Assembly (NCBI GenBank): GCA_900545545.1
Contig: UQZO01000031.1
Coordinates: 1-15,038 of the forward strand
Source of the DNA: an uncultured Subdoligranulum sp.
Lineage (GTDB): Bacteria > Bacillota > Clostridia > Oscillospirales > Ruminococcaceae
Direction of reading: 5' to 3'
Length of the DNA stretch: 15,038 bases
The notes beneath the pieces were generated by a model, which saw nothing but the letters and a program-made list of their open reading frames with translations, was not told where the DNA came from and ran no database searches. This document shows, piece by piece, positions 6,388 to 12,557 of the stretch; the stretch's first letter is position 1, and each line of letters opens with the position of its first letter. Position numbers and translations under genes: made by a program.

Positions 6388-7742
6388 AAGTATGGGGCAA
6401 TTTTCTCAGCTTTTTCAACTCGCTCACCGGGGCCGGGGCACTGGTACTGATTTTTGAAAGCTTTTTTGCCCGCCGCAGGCAGGGGCGGGCTTTCTGGGGC
6501 GGGCTGGCTTTGTGGTATCTGGTCACCACCTTTATCCAGTTCAGCCGCTGGAGCGAGACGGTGTCGGTATTGATGGCGATTCTGCTCTGTCTGCTCAATG
6601 CGCTGGCGGTAATGCTGCTCTACCGTGCCCGCTGGGACCGGGCGCTGTTTGTCTCGGTGGCGGCCTATGCGCTGTGCAGCGCCCCCAACTACTGGACCGA
6701 CCTGGTGGTCATGCACTGCCTGGGGCTCACCCGCACCCAGCTGGTCTGGAATATCCCCCTCTATTCGACGGTTTTTATAGCGCGGTCGCTGGTGTCTCTG
6801 GCGCTGGGGTGGCTGGTCTGGCGGCTGCACAAACCCCTGCCGGACAATGACGCCCCGCCCCGGGTGTGGGTACCTTTGGTTACCATCTTTCCGCTGATGA
6901 CGCTGGTAGCCTTTTACGGCACCTATACCCAGGAGCAAAGCCAGTGGCGGGGCATATTGCTGGTGCTGGAAGTGGTGGATGTGGCGGCGCTGCTACTGTT
7001 TGACCGGCTGGAGCGCAGCGCCATGGACCGGGAGGCACTGGTGGCGGCCAACGAGCGTGCCCGGGTGCAGGATGAAAACCTCCAGGCCCTCAGCCAGGCG
7101 TATGCCACCCAGCGCAAGCTCACCCACGATTTCCACGCCTGTCTGGCCACCCTCTCCGGCTTGCTGGAGCAGGGGGATGTGGCCCAGGCCCAAAGCTATC
7201 TGGAAGAACTCAAGATCCGCCAGACCGAGCGCATCCTGCTGGTGAATTCCCACAACGCGGCCATCGACGCGGTGCTCAACCAGAAAGGCTACGCCGCCCA
7301 GAAGCGCGGGCTGGACCTGCGGTTCCGGGTGAATGATCTTTCGGCCTTGCAACTCAACGCCGTGGACGTTACGCTGGTGCTGGGGAATCTTTTGGACAAC
7401 GCCATGGAAGCCTGCGCCGCCCTGCCGGAACGGGACCGCTGGGTGGAGGCGGAAATCCTCTACCACGCCAAGGGCAATCCGCCCAGCCTGTCGGTTTCGG
7501 TGGTCAATCCCAGCCGCCCCGTCACGGTGGTGGACGGGCAGATGACCACCACCAAACCGGAACCCATGCTTCATGGTTTCGGGCTGCAGAATGTGCGGGA
7601 TATCCTGGCCCGGTACGGGGCCGAGTACACCTGTTTTTACGAGAAAGGGCGCTTTGTGTTCAGTGCCGACTGGCCCGACCGGCCGCCGGAACCCAAACCG
7701 GAGAAAACCCCTCGTTCACGACATTCTTTCCCCCGTTCGTGA
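6381..7742 (+). CDS. GHKL-type sensor histidine kinase (AgrC-like)
   Basis: A 453-residue membrane sensor. About six hydrophobic helices fill residues 15-208, then a coiled linker leads to the phospho-acceptor region QRKLTHDFHACLATLSGLL (H249, followed by D250). The ATPase domain shows an N-box LGNLLDNAMEAC (N336, N340) and a G-box GFGLQNVRDIL (399-409) with a short lid, as in AgrC/CitA-like GHKL kinases. The Asn normally four residues after the His in RHDxxN-type kinases is Ala253 here. The tail after residue 430 is Pro-rich and basic. The start overlaps the LytTR regulator by 7 nt. AgrC-type kinases with this membrane domain commonly sense peptides, but no agrB, agrD or other small peptide gene is visible nearby, so the ligand is open. 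Confidence 0.93.
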   Translation: MLEVWGNFLSFFNSLTGAGALVLIFESFFARRRQGRAFWGGLALWYLVTTFIQFSRWSETVSVLMAILLCLLNALAVMLLYRARWDRALFVSVAAYALCSAPNYWTDLVVMHCLGLTRTQLVWNIPLYSTVFIARSLVSLALGWLVWRLHKPLPDNDAPPRVWVPLVTIFPLMTLVAFYGTYTQEQSQWRGILLVLEVVDVAALLLFDRLERSAMDREALVAANERARVQDENLQALSQAYATQRKLTHDFHACLATLSGLLEQGDVAQAQSYLEELKIRQTERILLVNSHNAAIDAVLNQKGYAAQKRGLDLRFRVNDLSALQLNAVDVTLVLGNLLDNAMEACAALPERDRWVEAEILYHAKGNPPSLSVSVVNPSRPVTVVDGQMTTTKPEPMLHGFGLQNVRDILARYGAEYTCFYEKGRFVFSADWPDRPPEPKPEKTPRSRHSFPRS

Positions 7743-7743
7743 C
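7711..7743 (+). repeat. Paired 12-bp repeat with 21-bp spacing, possible LytTR operator
   Basis: CTCGTTCACGAC (7711-7722) and CCCGTTCGTGAC (7732-7743) match at 9 of 12 positions and are exactly 21 bp apart, two turns of helix. Both carry the GTT core of LytTR sites. The inner TCACGA and TCGTGA are also mutual reverse complements. It overlaps the kinase stop codon and lies upstream of the weak promoter of the winged-helix gene. Confidence 0.5.
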
Positions 7744-7747
7744 GGTT

Positions 7748-7779
7748 TTGTGGAAAATTCGCCCCCGCCGGGCTATACT
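7748..7779 (+). promoter_or_regulatory. Weak, possibly activator-dependent promoter of the winged-helix gene
   Basis: A -10 TATACT lies at 7774-7779. No good -35 exists at 17 bp (TGGAAA, 7751-7756). TTGTGG at 7748-7753 would need a 20-bp spacer. Poor or over-spaced -35 elements are typical of LytTR-activated promoters such as the agr promoters, and the paired repeat ends a few bases upstream. Confidence 0.45.
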
Positions 7780-7820
7780 GAAAGGGTAAGCCGAAACAAA
7801 CGGAAACCAGGCGGAAGGGT

Positions 7821-8114
7821 ATGATTCACTACAAAGATCTGTTGATCGACACCGCGGCACAGCGGGTATACCGGCAGGAGCAGGAGGTCCATATGACCCG
7901 GACCGAATACCGCCTGCTGCTGGTGCTGCTCAGCGGGGCCGGGCGTGTGTTCACCCGGGAGGAACTGCTCCACCGGGTGTGGGGCATTACGGTGCCCATC
8001 CACACCCGCACGGTGGATATCCACATTGCCCGCCTGCGCCAGAAACTGGGCCTGCAGGGGGAGATTCGCGCCGTCATGCGCAAGGGCTATGCCCTGCGCC
8101 GGCCGACCAGGTGA
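7821..8114 (+). CDS. Stand-alone OmpR/PhoB-type winged-helix DNA-binding protein (no receiver domain)
   Basis: The 97-residue product is almost entirely a Trans_reg_C effector domain: an N-terminal beta platform (LLIDTAAQRVYRQEQEVHM), LTxTEYxLL-like TRTEYRLLLVLL, FTREELLHRVWG (positions 44-55), the recognition-helix segment RTVDIHIARLRQKLG (62-76) and the wing RAVMRKGYALRRP. OmpR regulators normally carry a phosphorylatable receiver domain in front, but here only 78 bp separate it from the kinase stop and no receiver coding is present. The ribosome site before ATG 7821 is poor (GGAAGGG very close to the ATG). A much better AGGAGG lies 5 nt before an in-frame ATG at 7893, which would drop the beta platform. 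It could be a constitutive regulator or a remnant of a larger gene. Location suggests it works downstream of the LytTR pair or on the operon that follows. Confidence 0.85.
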   Translation: MIHYKDLLIDTAAQRVYRQEQEVHMTRTEYRLLLVLLSGAGRVFTREELLHRVWGITVPIHTRTVDIHIARLRQKLGLQGEIRAVMRKGYALRRPTR

Positions 8115-8138
8115 TTTTTGCCGGCGGGCAAAAAAGGC

Positions 8139-8167
8139 TTGACAAGGGGCCCGAAACTTGCTATTCT
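8139..8167 (+). promoter_or_regulatory. Promoter of the small membrane protein / CydDC-type operon
   Basis: Consensus -35 TTGACA (8139-8144), exactly 17 bp, -10 TATTCT (8162-8167). Transcription should begin near 8174, at the edge of the first TTAG-N6-CTAA dyad. Confidence 0.88.
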
Positions 8168-8175
8168 ATCAAAAG

Positions 8176-8189
8176 TTAGCTGCCGCTAA
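8176..8189. promoter_or_regulatory. Dyad 1, TTAG-N6-CTAA, candidate operator
   Basis: TTAGCTGCCGCTAA starts 9 bp after the -10 box, so a bound repressor would block the start site. GTTAG-type dyads are known operators of some MarR-family repressors (for example MepR), but the regulator is not in the window. The same bases could also fold as an RNA hairpin that competes with the adjacent terminator stem. Confidence 0.5.
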
Positions 8190-8206
8190 TCAACGGCGGC
8201 TTTTTT
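8178..8206 (+). terminator. Leader intrinsic terminator (attenuator) of the CydDC-type operon
   Basis: AGCTGCCG (8178-8185) pairs with CGGCGGCT (8194-8201) around an 8-base loop, followed directly by a T-run (8201-8206). It lies within about 35 nt of the predicted start site and ahead of all genes of the operon, so it is either an attenuator or the end of transcription coming from the winged-helix gene. Its 5' arm overlaps dyad 1. Confidence 0.7.
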
Positions 8207-8218
8207 ACGGTCTGTACG

Positions 8219-8232
8219 TTAGGCAAAACTAA
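8219..8232. promoter_or_regulatory. Dyad 2, TTAG-N6-CTAA, candidate operator
   Basis: TTAGGCAAAACTAA repeats the half-sites and the 6-bp spacing of dyad 1. It is extended by one further pair, G8218/C8233. The two dyad centres are 43 bp apart, close to four helical turns, suggesting cooperative binding of one regulator. It lies 26 bp upstream of the start codon at 8258. Confidence 0.5.
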
Positions 8233-8257
8233 CCCCTCCGCAAGAAAGGTCCCGACT

Positions 8258-8584
8258 ATGAAAAAACTGCTCTCCTGGCTGCTCATTGTCAGCTTTGTAC
8301 TCACCCTTCTGGTGCCCTTTACCGGGCTTATCGTCCACAAACTGGCGTCCACGGTATTTCTGCTGCTCTGTTTTGGGCACGCCCTGGTGTACCGCAAAAA
8401 GCTGGGCGCCCGGCGGTGGGCATTGCTGGGCGGTGTGGTGCTGGCCTTTGTCAGCGGCGTTCTCAGCCTGGTTTTTGCAGCGCTGCCCTGGGTGCTGGCC
8501 CTTCACAAGGCGGTGTCCATCAGCTGTGTGTTTTTCCTGGCTATTCATATCTTTGCGTACCGGCGCACCTTCAAGGGAGACTGA
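8258..8584 (+). CDS. Small four-helix membrane protein with paired H-X13-H motifs (DUF4405-like, possible b-type cytochrome)
   Basis: The 108 residues form about four membrane helices (roughly 4-24, 28-46, 54-77, 83-101). Histidines occur as H27 and H41 in helix 2 and H83 and H97 in helix 4, both pairs 14 apart. That is the spacing of the two heme-ligating helices in diheme cytochrome b proteins. The two helices also align with each other (HK at the start, Ser at +4, His at +14, then YR and a basic residue), indicating an internal duplication. Resemblance to DUF4405 / cytochrome b561-like small proteins is from memory of the pattern; heme binding is inferred. An AAAGG site precedes the ATG. 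It is the first gene of an operon with two CydDC-type ABC half-transporters, 3 nt upstream of the first, after a strong promoter, two dyads and an attenuator. Confidence 0.8.
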   Translation: MKKLLSWLLIVSFVLTLLVPFTGLIVHKLASTVFLLLCFGHALVYRKKLGARRWALLGGVVLAFVSGVLSLVFAALPWVLALHKAVSISCVFFLAIHIFAYRRTFKGD

Positions 8585-8587
8585 ACC

Positions 8588-10327
8588 ATGATGATCGACA
8601 AACGCCTGCTTTCCACCGTGCCCGAAAGCCGCAAATACATTGCCGCCAATGTGGCGCTGCAATGGCTGGCTCTGGGGGCCAATGTCCTGCTAGTCACGGC
8701 GGTCTGCCGCCTGCTGGCCCGCCTCTGGGCAGGGCAGGCCCTGGCTGCCGATCTGTGGCTCACCGCCCTGCTGGCGGCAGCGGCCCTGGCGGTGCGGTTC
8801 GGCTGTGCCGTGGTCGCCGCCCGGATGAGCTACCTTTCCAGCAAGACCGTCAAGGCCCGGCTGCGGGGGATGATCTACCGCAAACTCCTGCGCCTGGGCA
8901 GCGCCTACCGGGAATCGGTCCAGACCAGCGAGGTGGTCCAGGTGGCCGTGGAGGGCGTGGACCAGCTGGAAATCTACTTCGGGCAGTATCTGCCCCAGTT
9001 TTTCTACGCCATGCTGGCGCCGCTGACGCTGTTTGCGGTGCTGGCGCCCATCGACCTGCCCTCGGCGGCGGTGCTGCTGGTCTGTGTGCCGCTGATCCCC
9101 GCCGCCATCGCCGCCGTGCAGACCTGGGCCAAAAAGCTGCTGGGCCGGTACTGGGGGCAGTATACGGCGCTGGGGGATACCTTTCTGGAAAATTTGCAGG
9201 GCCTGACCACCCTGAAAATCTATGAGGCCGACGACTTCAAAAATCACGAGATGAACACCCAGGCAGAGGCCTTCCGCAAGATCACCATGCGGGTGCTGAC
9301 GATGCAGCTCAACTCCATCACCATCATGGACCTCATCGCCTACGGCGGCGCCGCGGCGGGCATGGTGCTGGCGGTCAGCCGGTTGGCGGCGGGGGCGGTC
9401 GATTTGCAGGGCTGCGCCATGATCCTGCTGCTGGCGGCGGATTTCTTCCTGCCCATGCGGCTGCTGGGCAGCTTCTTCCATGTAGCCATGAACGGCATGG
9501 CCGCCAGCGAGAAGATCTTCCGCCTGCTGGATACCCCGGAACCCGCCCGCGGCACCCGCCCGGCGCCGGAGGACCGCACCCTGGCGTTGGAAAATGTGGA
9601 CTTTGCCTATGACGAAGCCCGGCCCATCCTGCAGGACAGTACCATGCAATTCCCCAGGGGCAGCTTTACGGCCATCGTGGGGGAATCGGGCTGCGGCAAA
9701 TCCACCGTGGCGGCCCTGCTCACCGGCCGCCGCCATGCCCAAAAGGGCCGTGTGACCCTGGGCGGCGTGCCGCTGGAGGAAATCGCCGAGGAAAGCCTGG
9801 CCCGCACCGTGACCTACCTTTCCCACAACAGCTACCTTTTCAAGGGCACCGTGCGGGAAAACCTGCTGCCCGCGGCGCCAGCTGCCGACGATGCTACCCT
9901 GTGGAAGGTGCTGGAACAGGTGCGGCTGGCGGATTTCCTGCGGGCGGAACAGGGGCTGGATACCCCCTTGCAGGAGAAAGGCTCCAACCTTTCGGGCGGG
10001 CAGTGCCAGCGGCTGGCCCTGGCCCGGGCGCTGCTCCACGACAGCCCCGTCTATATCTTTGACGAAGCCACTTCCAACATTGATGTGGAAAGCGAGAACG
10101 ATATCATGGCCCTGATCCGGACCCTGGCCAAAACCAAAACCGTCCTGCTCATCTCCCACCGGCTGGCCAATGTGACCGAAGCCCACACCCTCTATGTGAT
10201 GGAGGCGGGCCGGGTGGTGGAGCACGGCACCCATGGCGCCCTGCTGGCGGAGGATGGCTGCTATGCCCGGCTCTGGAACGCCCAGCAGCAGCTGGAACAC
10301 TACACCAAACAGGAGGTACCTGCATGA
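8588..10327 (+). CDS. CydD-type ABC transporter, fused permease and ATPase
   Basis: Half-transporter of 579 residues: six membrane helices (about 17-310) followed by the nucleotide-binding domain. The segments GDTFLENLQGLTTLKIYEAD (196-215) and AADFFLPMRLLGSFFHVAMNG (283-303) are typical of CydD-like subunits. ATPase motifs: Walker A GESGCGKST (365-373), signature LSGGQCQR (468-475), Walker B VYIFDEAT with D492 and E493, D-loop SNID, switch H524. The Q-loop glutamine is replaced by His413 (YLSHNSYLF). CydDC of E. coli exports thiols or moves heme and is needed for cytochrome bd assembly; no cydAB genes occur here, so the substrate is uncertain. The start is one of two adjacent ATGs after GGGAG. 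Its stop overlaps the next gene as ATGA, so the two subunits should form a heterodimer. Confidence 0.9.
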   Translation: MMIDKRLLSTVPESRKYIAANVALQWLALGANVLLVTAVCRLLARLWAGQALAADLWLTALLAAAALAVRFGCAVVAARMSYLSSKTVKARLRGMIYRKLLRLGSAYRESVQTSEVVQVAVEGVDQLEIYFGQYLPQFFYAMLAPLTLFAVLAPIDLPSAAVLLVCVPLIPAAIAAVQTWAKKLLGRYWGQYTALGDTFLENLQGLTTLKIYEADDFKNHEMNTQAEAFRKITMRVLTMQLNSITIMDLIAYGGAAAGMVLAVSRLAAGAVDLQGCAMILLLAADFFLPMRLLGSFFHVAMNGMAASEKIFRLLDTPEPARGTRPAPEDRTLALENVDFAYDEARPILQDSTMQFPRGSFTAIVGESGCGKSTVAALLTGRRHAQKGRVTLGGVPLEEIAEESLARTVTYLSHNSYLFKGTVRENLLPAAPAADDATLWKVLEQVRLADFLRAEQGLDTPLQEKGSNLSGGQCQRLALARALLHDSPVYIFDEATSNIDVESENDIMALIRTLAKTKTVLLISHRLANVTEAHTLYVMEAGRVVEHGTHGALLAEDGCYARLWNAQQQLEHYTKQEVPA

Positions 10328-11979
10328 AACGAAGCGGTTTTACCGTGATGGCCCGGCTCATCGGGCTGGTGCGCCCGTTGGCCGGGTATATGGCCCTGGC
10401 CGTCACCATGGGGCTGATGGGGCACCTGTGCGCCACCTTTCTCACGGTGCTGGGCGGTTTCGGCATCCTGCAGGTGCTGGGCTTTGCCGCACCGCTGCCG
10501 CTGGCCAGGCTGTTCGTGCTGGCGGCGGTTCTGGCGGTTTTGCGGGCGGTGCTGCGCTACGGCGAGCAGGCCTGCAACCATTTCATCGCCTTTAAACTGC
10601 TGGCGCTGCTGCGGGATAAAGTGTTCCGCGCCCTGCGCCGCCTGGCTCCCGCCAAACTGGAAAGCCGGGAAAAAGGCGACCTCATTTCGGTCATCACTTC
10701 GGACATTGAGCTGCTGGAAGTATTCTACGCCCACACCATCTCCCCGGCACTCATCGCGTTGCTGTTCAGCATCCTTCTGACGGGGTTCATCGGCAGCTAT
10801 CATCCGCTGCTGGGGGCACTGGCCCTGGCGGCCTACGCCGTGGTGGGCCTGGCGCTGCCGGTGGCCATCTCCCGGGCCAGCGGGCCGGACGGTCTGCGGC
10901 TGCGCACTGCTTCGGGGGCGCTGGCGGGCTTTGTGCTGGACAGCCTGCGCGGCCTGCCCGAAACCCTGCAATATAGCGCAGGGCCTGCCCGCCTGCAGCA
11001 GATGCAGGACCGCACCGAGGCGCTTTCCCGGCAGGAGGAACGGCTCAAACGCACGGCGGGCCGCGGCACCGCCGCTACCCAGCTGATCCTGTGGGGCTTT
11101 GACCTGGCCATGCTCTTTGCCGCCGCGGCCCTCTATCTGCGGGGGGCGGTGGATTTTGCCGGGGTGCTCATTCCCACCATCGCGCTGATGAGCTCCTTCG
11201 GCCCGGTGGTGGCGCTGGCAAACCTGGGCTCCACCCTGCAAAACACCTTTGCGGCGGGCAACCGGGTGCTGGATATTCTGGAAGAGGAACCCCTGGTGCA
11301 GGACATCCACGGCCAGCCCGACGTGACCTTTGGGGGCGCCGGGGCCGAGAATGTGACCTTCGGCTATGGCGAGGAGACCATTTTGCAGAATGTCACGGTG
11401 CCGGTGCCTGCCGGGCAGACCATCGGCATCGTGGGGCGGTCGGGCAGCGGCAAATCTACGCTGCTCAAGCTGTTCCTGCGGTTCTGGCAGGTGGAAAAAG
11501 GCCGGGTGCAGGTTTCGGGCTGCAGCGTGGAGCGGATCAATACGGCCAATCTGCGCCGGATGCAGGCTCTGGTCACCCAGGAGACCCATCTTTTCCACGA
11601 TTCCATCCGCAACAACCTGCGCATTGCCAAGCTGGACGCCACCGACGAGGAACTGGTGGCCGCCTGCCAAAAGGCTTCCATCCACGATTGGATCGCCGCG
11701 CTGCCCCAGGGGTACGATACCCAGGTGGGCGAACTGGGGGAGACCCTCTCGGGCGGGGAACGGCAGCGGCTGGGCCTGGCCCGGGCCTTCCTGCACGATG
11801 CGCCCTTCCTTTTGCTGGATGAGCCCACCAGCAACCTGGACAGCCTGAACGAGGCGGTGATCCTGCGGGCGCTGGAACAGGAACACGGCCGCCGCACCGT
11901 GGTGCTGGTATCCCACCGGGCGTCCACCATGGGCATTGCCGACACCGTCTATTCGGTGGAAAACGGGAGGGTGAGCTGA
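10324..11979 (+). CDS. CydC-type ABC transporter, fused permease and ATPase
   Basis: Partner half-transporter of 551 residues. Six membrane helices fill about 15-305, with CydC-like segments VLRYGEQACNHFIAFKLLA (77-95) and KGDLISVITSDIELLEVFYA (117-136). The nucleotide-binding domain is complete: Walker A GRSGSGKST (371-379), Q-loop VTQETHLF with Q419, signature LSGGERQR (475-482), Walker B LLLDEPTSNLD (497-506) and switch H531. Unlike its partner, every canonical ATPase residue is present, so hydrolysis may be asymmetric in the pair. AGGAGG stands 7 nt before the ATG, which overlaps the upstream stop (ATGA). It is probably co-transcribed with the 108-residue membrane protein upstream and the YbaN-like gene 46 nt downstream. 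Substrate unknown; heme or low-molecular-weight thiol export are the family precedents. Confidence 0.9.
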   Translation: MKRSGFTVMARLIGLVRPLAGYMALAVTMGLMGHLCATFLTVLGGFGILQVLGFAAPLPLARLFVLAAVLAVLRAVLRYGEQACNHFIAFKLLALLRDKVFRALRRLAPAKLESREKGDLISVITSDIELLEVFYAHTISPALIALLFSILLTGFIGSYHPLLGALALAAYAVVGLALPVAISRASGPDGLRLRTASGALAGFVLDSLRGLPETLQYSAGPARLQQMQDRTEALSRQEERLKRTAGRGTAATQLILWGFDLAMLFAAAALYLRGAVDFAGVLIPTIALMSSFGPVVALANLGSTLQNTFAAGNRVLDILEEEPLVQDIHGQPDVTFGGAGAENVTFGYGEETILQNVTVPVPAGQTIGIVGRSGSGKSTLLKLFLRFWQVEKGRVQVSGCSVERINTANLRRMQALVTQETHLFHDSIRNNLRIAKLDATDEELVAACQKASIHDWIAALPQGYDTQVGELGETLSGGERQRLGLARAFLHDAPFLLLDEPTSNLDSLNEAVILRALEQEHGRRTVVLVSHRASTMGIADTVYSVENGRVS

Positions 11980-12025
11980 TGAACGCCGGAAACCGACCCA
12001 CTGGTACCGAAAGGAGAACTGAACC

Positions 12026-12421
12026 ATGCCGTTGCGCAAACTGTTGTATCTGACGCTGGGCTTTCTGGGCCTGGCCCTGGGTGCGGTGGGGGCCGTGCTG
12101 CCGGTGCTGCCCGCCTTTCCGTTTTTGCTGCTGGCAGCCTACGGCTTCGGCAAAAGCAGCCGGCGGCTGGACCGCTGGTTCAAAGGTACCCGCCTTTACC
12201 GGGAAAACCTGGCCGACCTGGCCGAGGGCCGGGGCCTGACCCGCCGGGCCAAAATCCGCATCATGGTCACCGTCACCATCCTGATGGCTGCCGGGTTCAT
12301 CGCCATGCATGCGGTGGCTGTGGGGCGCATCGTGCTGGCTTTCGTCTGGGTGGGGCATATCTTCTATTTCCTGTTCGGGGTGCGCACCCTGCCGGATGAC
12401 CGGCGGGAAAAAGACGAATAA
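12026..12421 (+). CDS. ybaN: YbaN family (DUF454) inner-membrane protein
   Basis: A 131-residue membrane protein with the DUF454 hallmark: a first hydrophobic stretch containing AVGAVLPVLPAFPFLLLAAY (20-39), immediately followed by FGKSSRRLDRWFKGTRLYRENL (41-62, matching the family S-x-R-x-xxW and LY/F patterns), then two C-terminal helices around residues 78-118 and a charged tail. No biochemical role is firmly established for the family. AAAGGAG lies 9 nt before the ATG. It follows the CydC-type gene by 46 nt with no terminator between, so it belongs to the same transcript, implying a shared membrane or redox function. Confidence 0.88.
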   Translation: MPLRKLLYLTLGFLGLALGAVGAVLPVLPAFPFLLLAAYGFGKSSRRLDRWFKGTRLYRENLADLAEGRGLTRRAKIRIMVTVTILMAAGFIAMHAVAVGRIVLAFVWVGHIFYFLFGVRTLPDDRREKDE

Positions 12422-12435
12422 AACCATAAAACAAA

Positions 12436-12465
12436 CGCAGGGGCAGCCGACCGGCTGCCCCTGCG
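12436..12465. repeat. Perfect 13-bp hairpin after the YbaN gene
   Basis: CGCAGGGGCAGCC (12436-12448) and GGCTGCCCCTGCG (12453-12465) are exact complements with loop GACC. No T-run follows on the plus strand, while T-rich sequence follows it on the minus strand. It may still help end or protect the upstream mRNA, but it is not a textbook terminator for the genes it follows. Confidence 0.7.
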
Positions 12466-12490
12466 CTGCTGTGAAAATTGTGCCCCGCCC

Positions 12491-12519
12491 TTTACCCTGC
12501 ACAGGAACCGCGCTATAAT
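12491..12519 (+). promoter_or_regulatory. Promoter of brnQ
   Basis: -35-like TTTACC (12491-12496), 17-bp spacer, perfect -10 TATAAT (12514-12519). The expected start is near 12526, about 30 nt before the chosen brnQ start. No T-box or other riboswitch fits in so short a leader. Confidence 0.8.
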
Positions 12520-12557
12520 GAAGATAATTTCACATGTGTGTAAGAAAGAAGAGGACT

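Noticed and set aside
8115..8134. Hairpin TTTTTGCC/GGCAAAAA right after the winged-helix gene as its terminator
   Set aside because: The T-run is in the 5' arm and the 3' side is A-rich, so no U-tract follows on the plus strand. The hairpin at 8178-8206 is a better stop.
8690..12039. Two long minus-strand frames opposite the ABC transporter genes (to 10300 and from 10300)
   Set aside because: Gln/His/Gly-rich translations without domains, antisense to complete ABC transporters with full ATPase motifs.
12422..12557. T-box or amino-acid riboswitch ahead of brnQ
   Set aside because: The TATAAT promoter leaves only about 30 nt of leader, with no specifier or T-box sequence.
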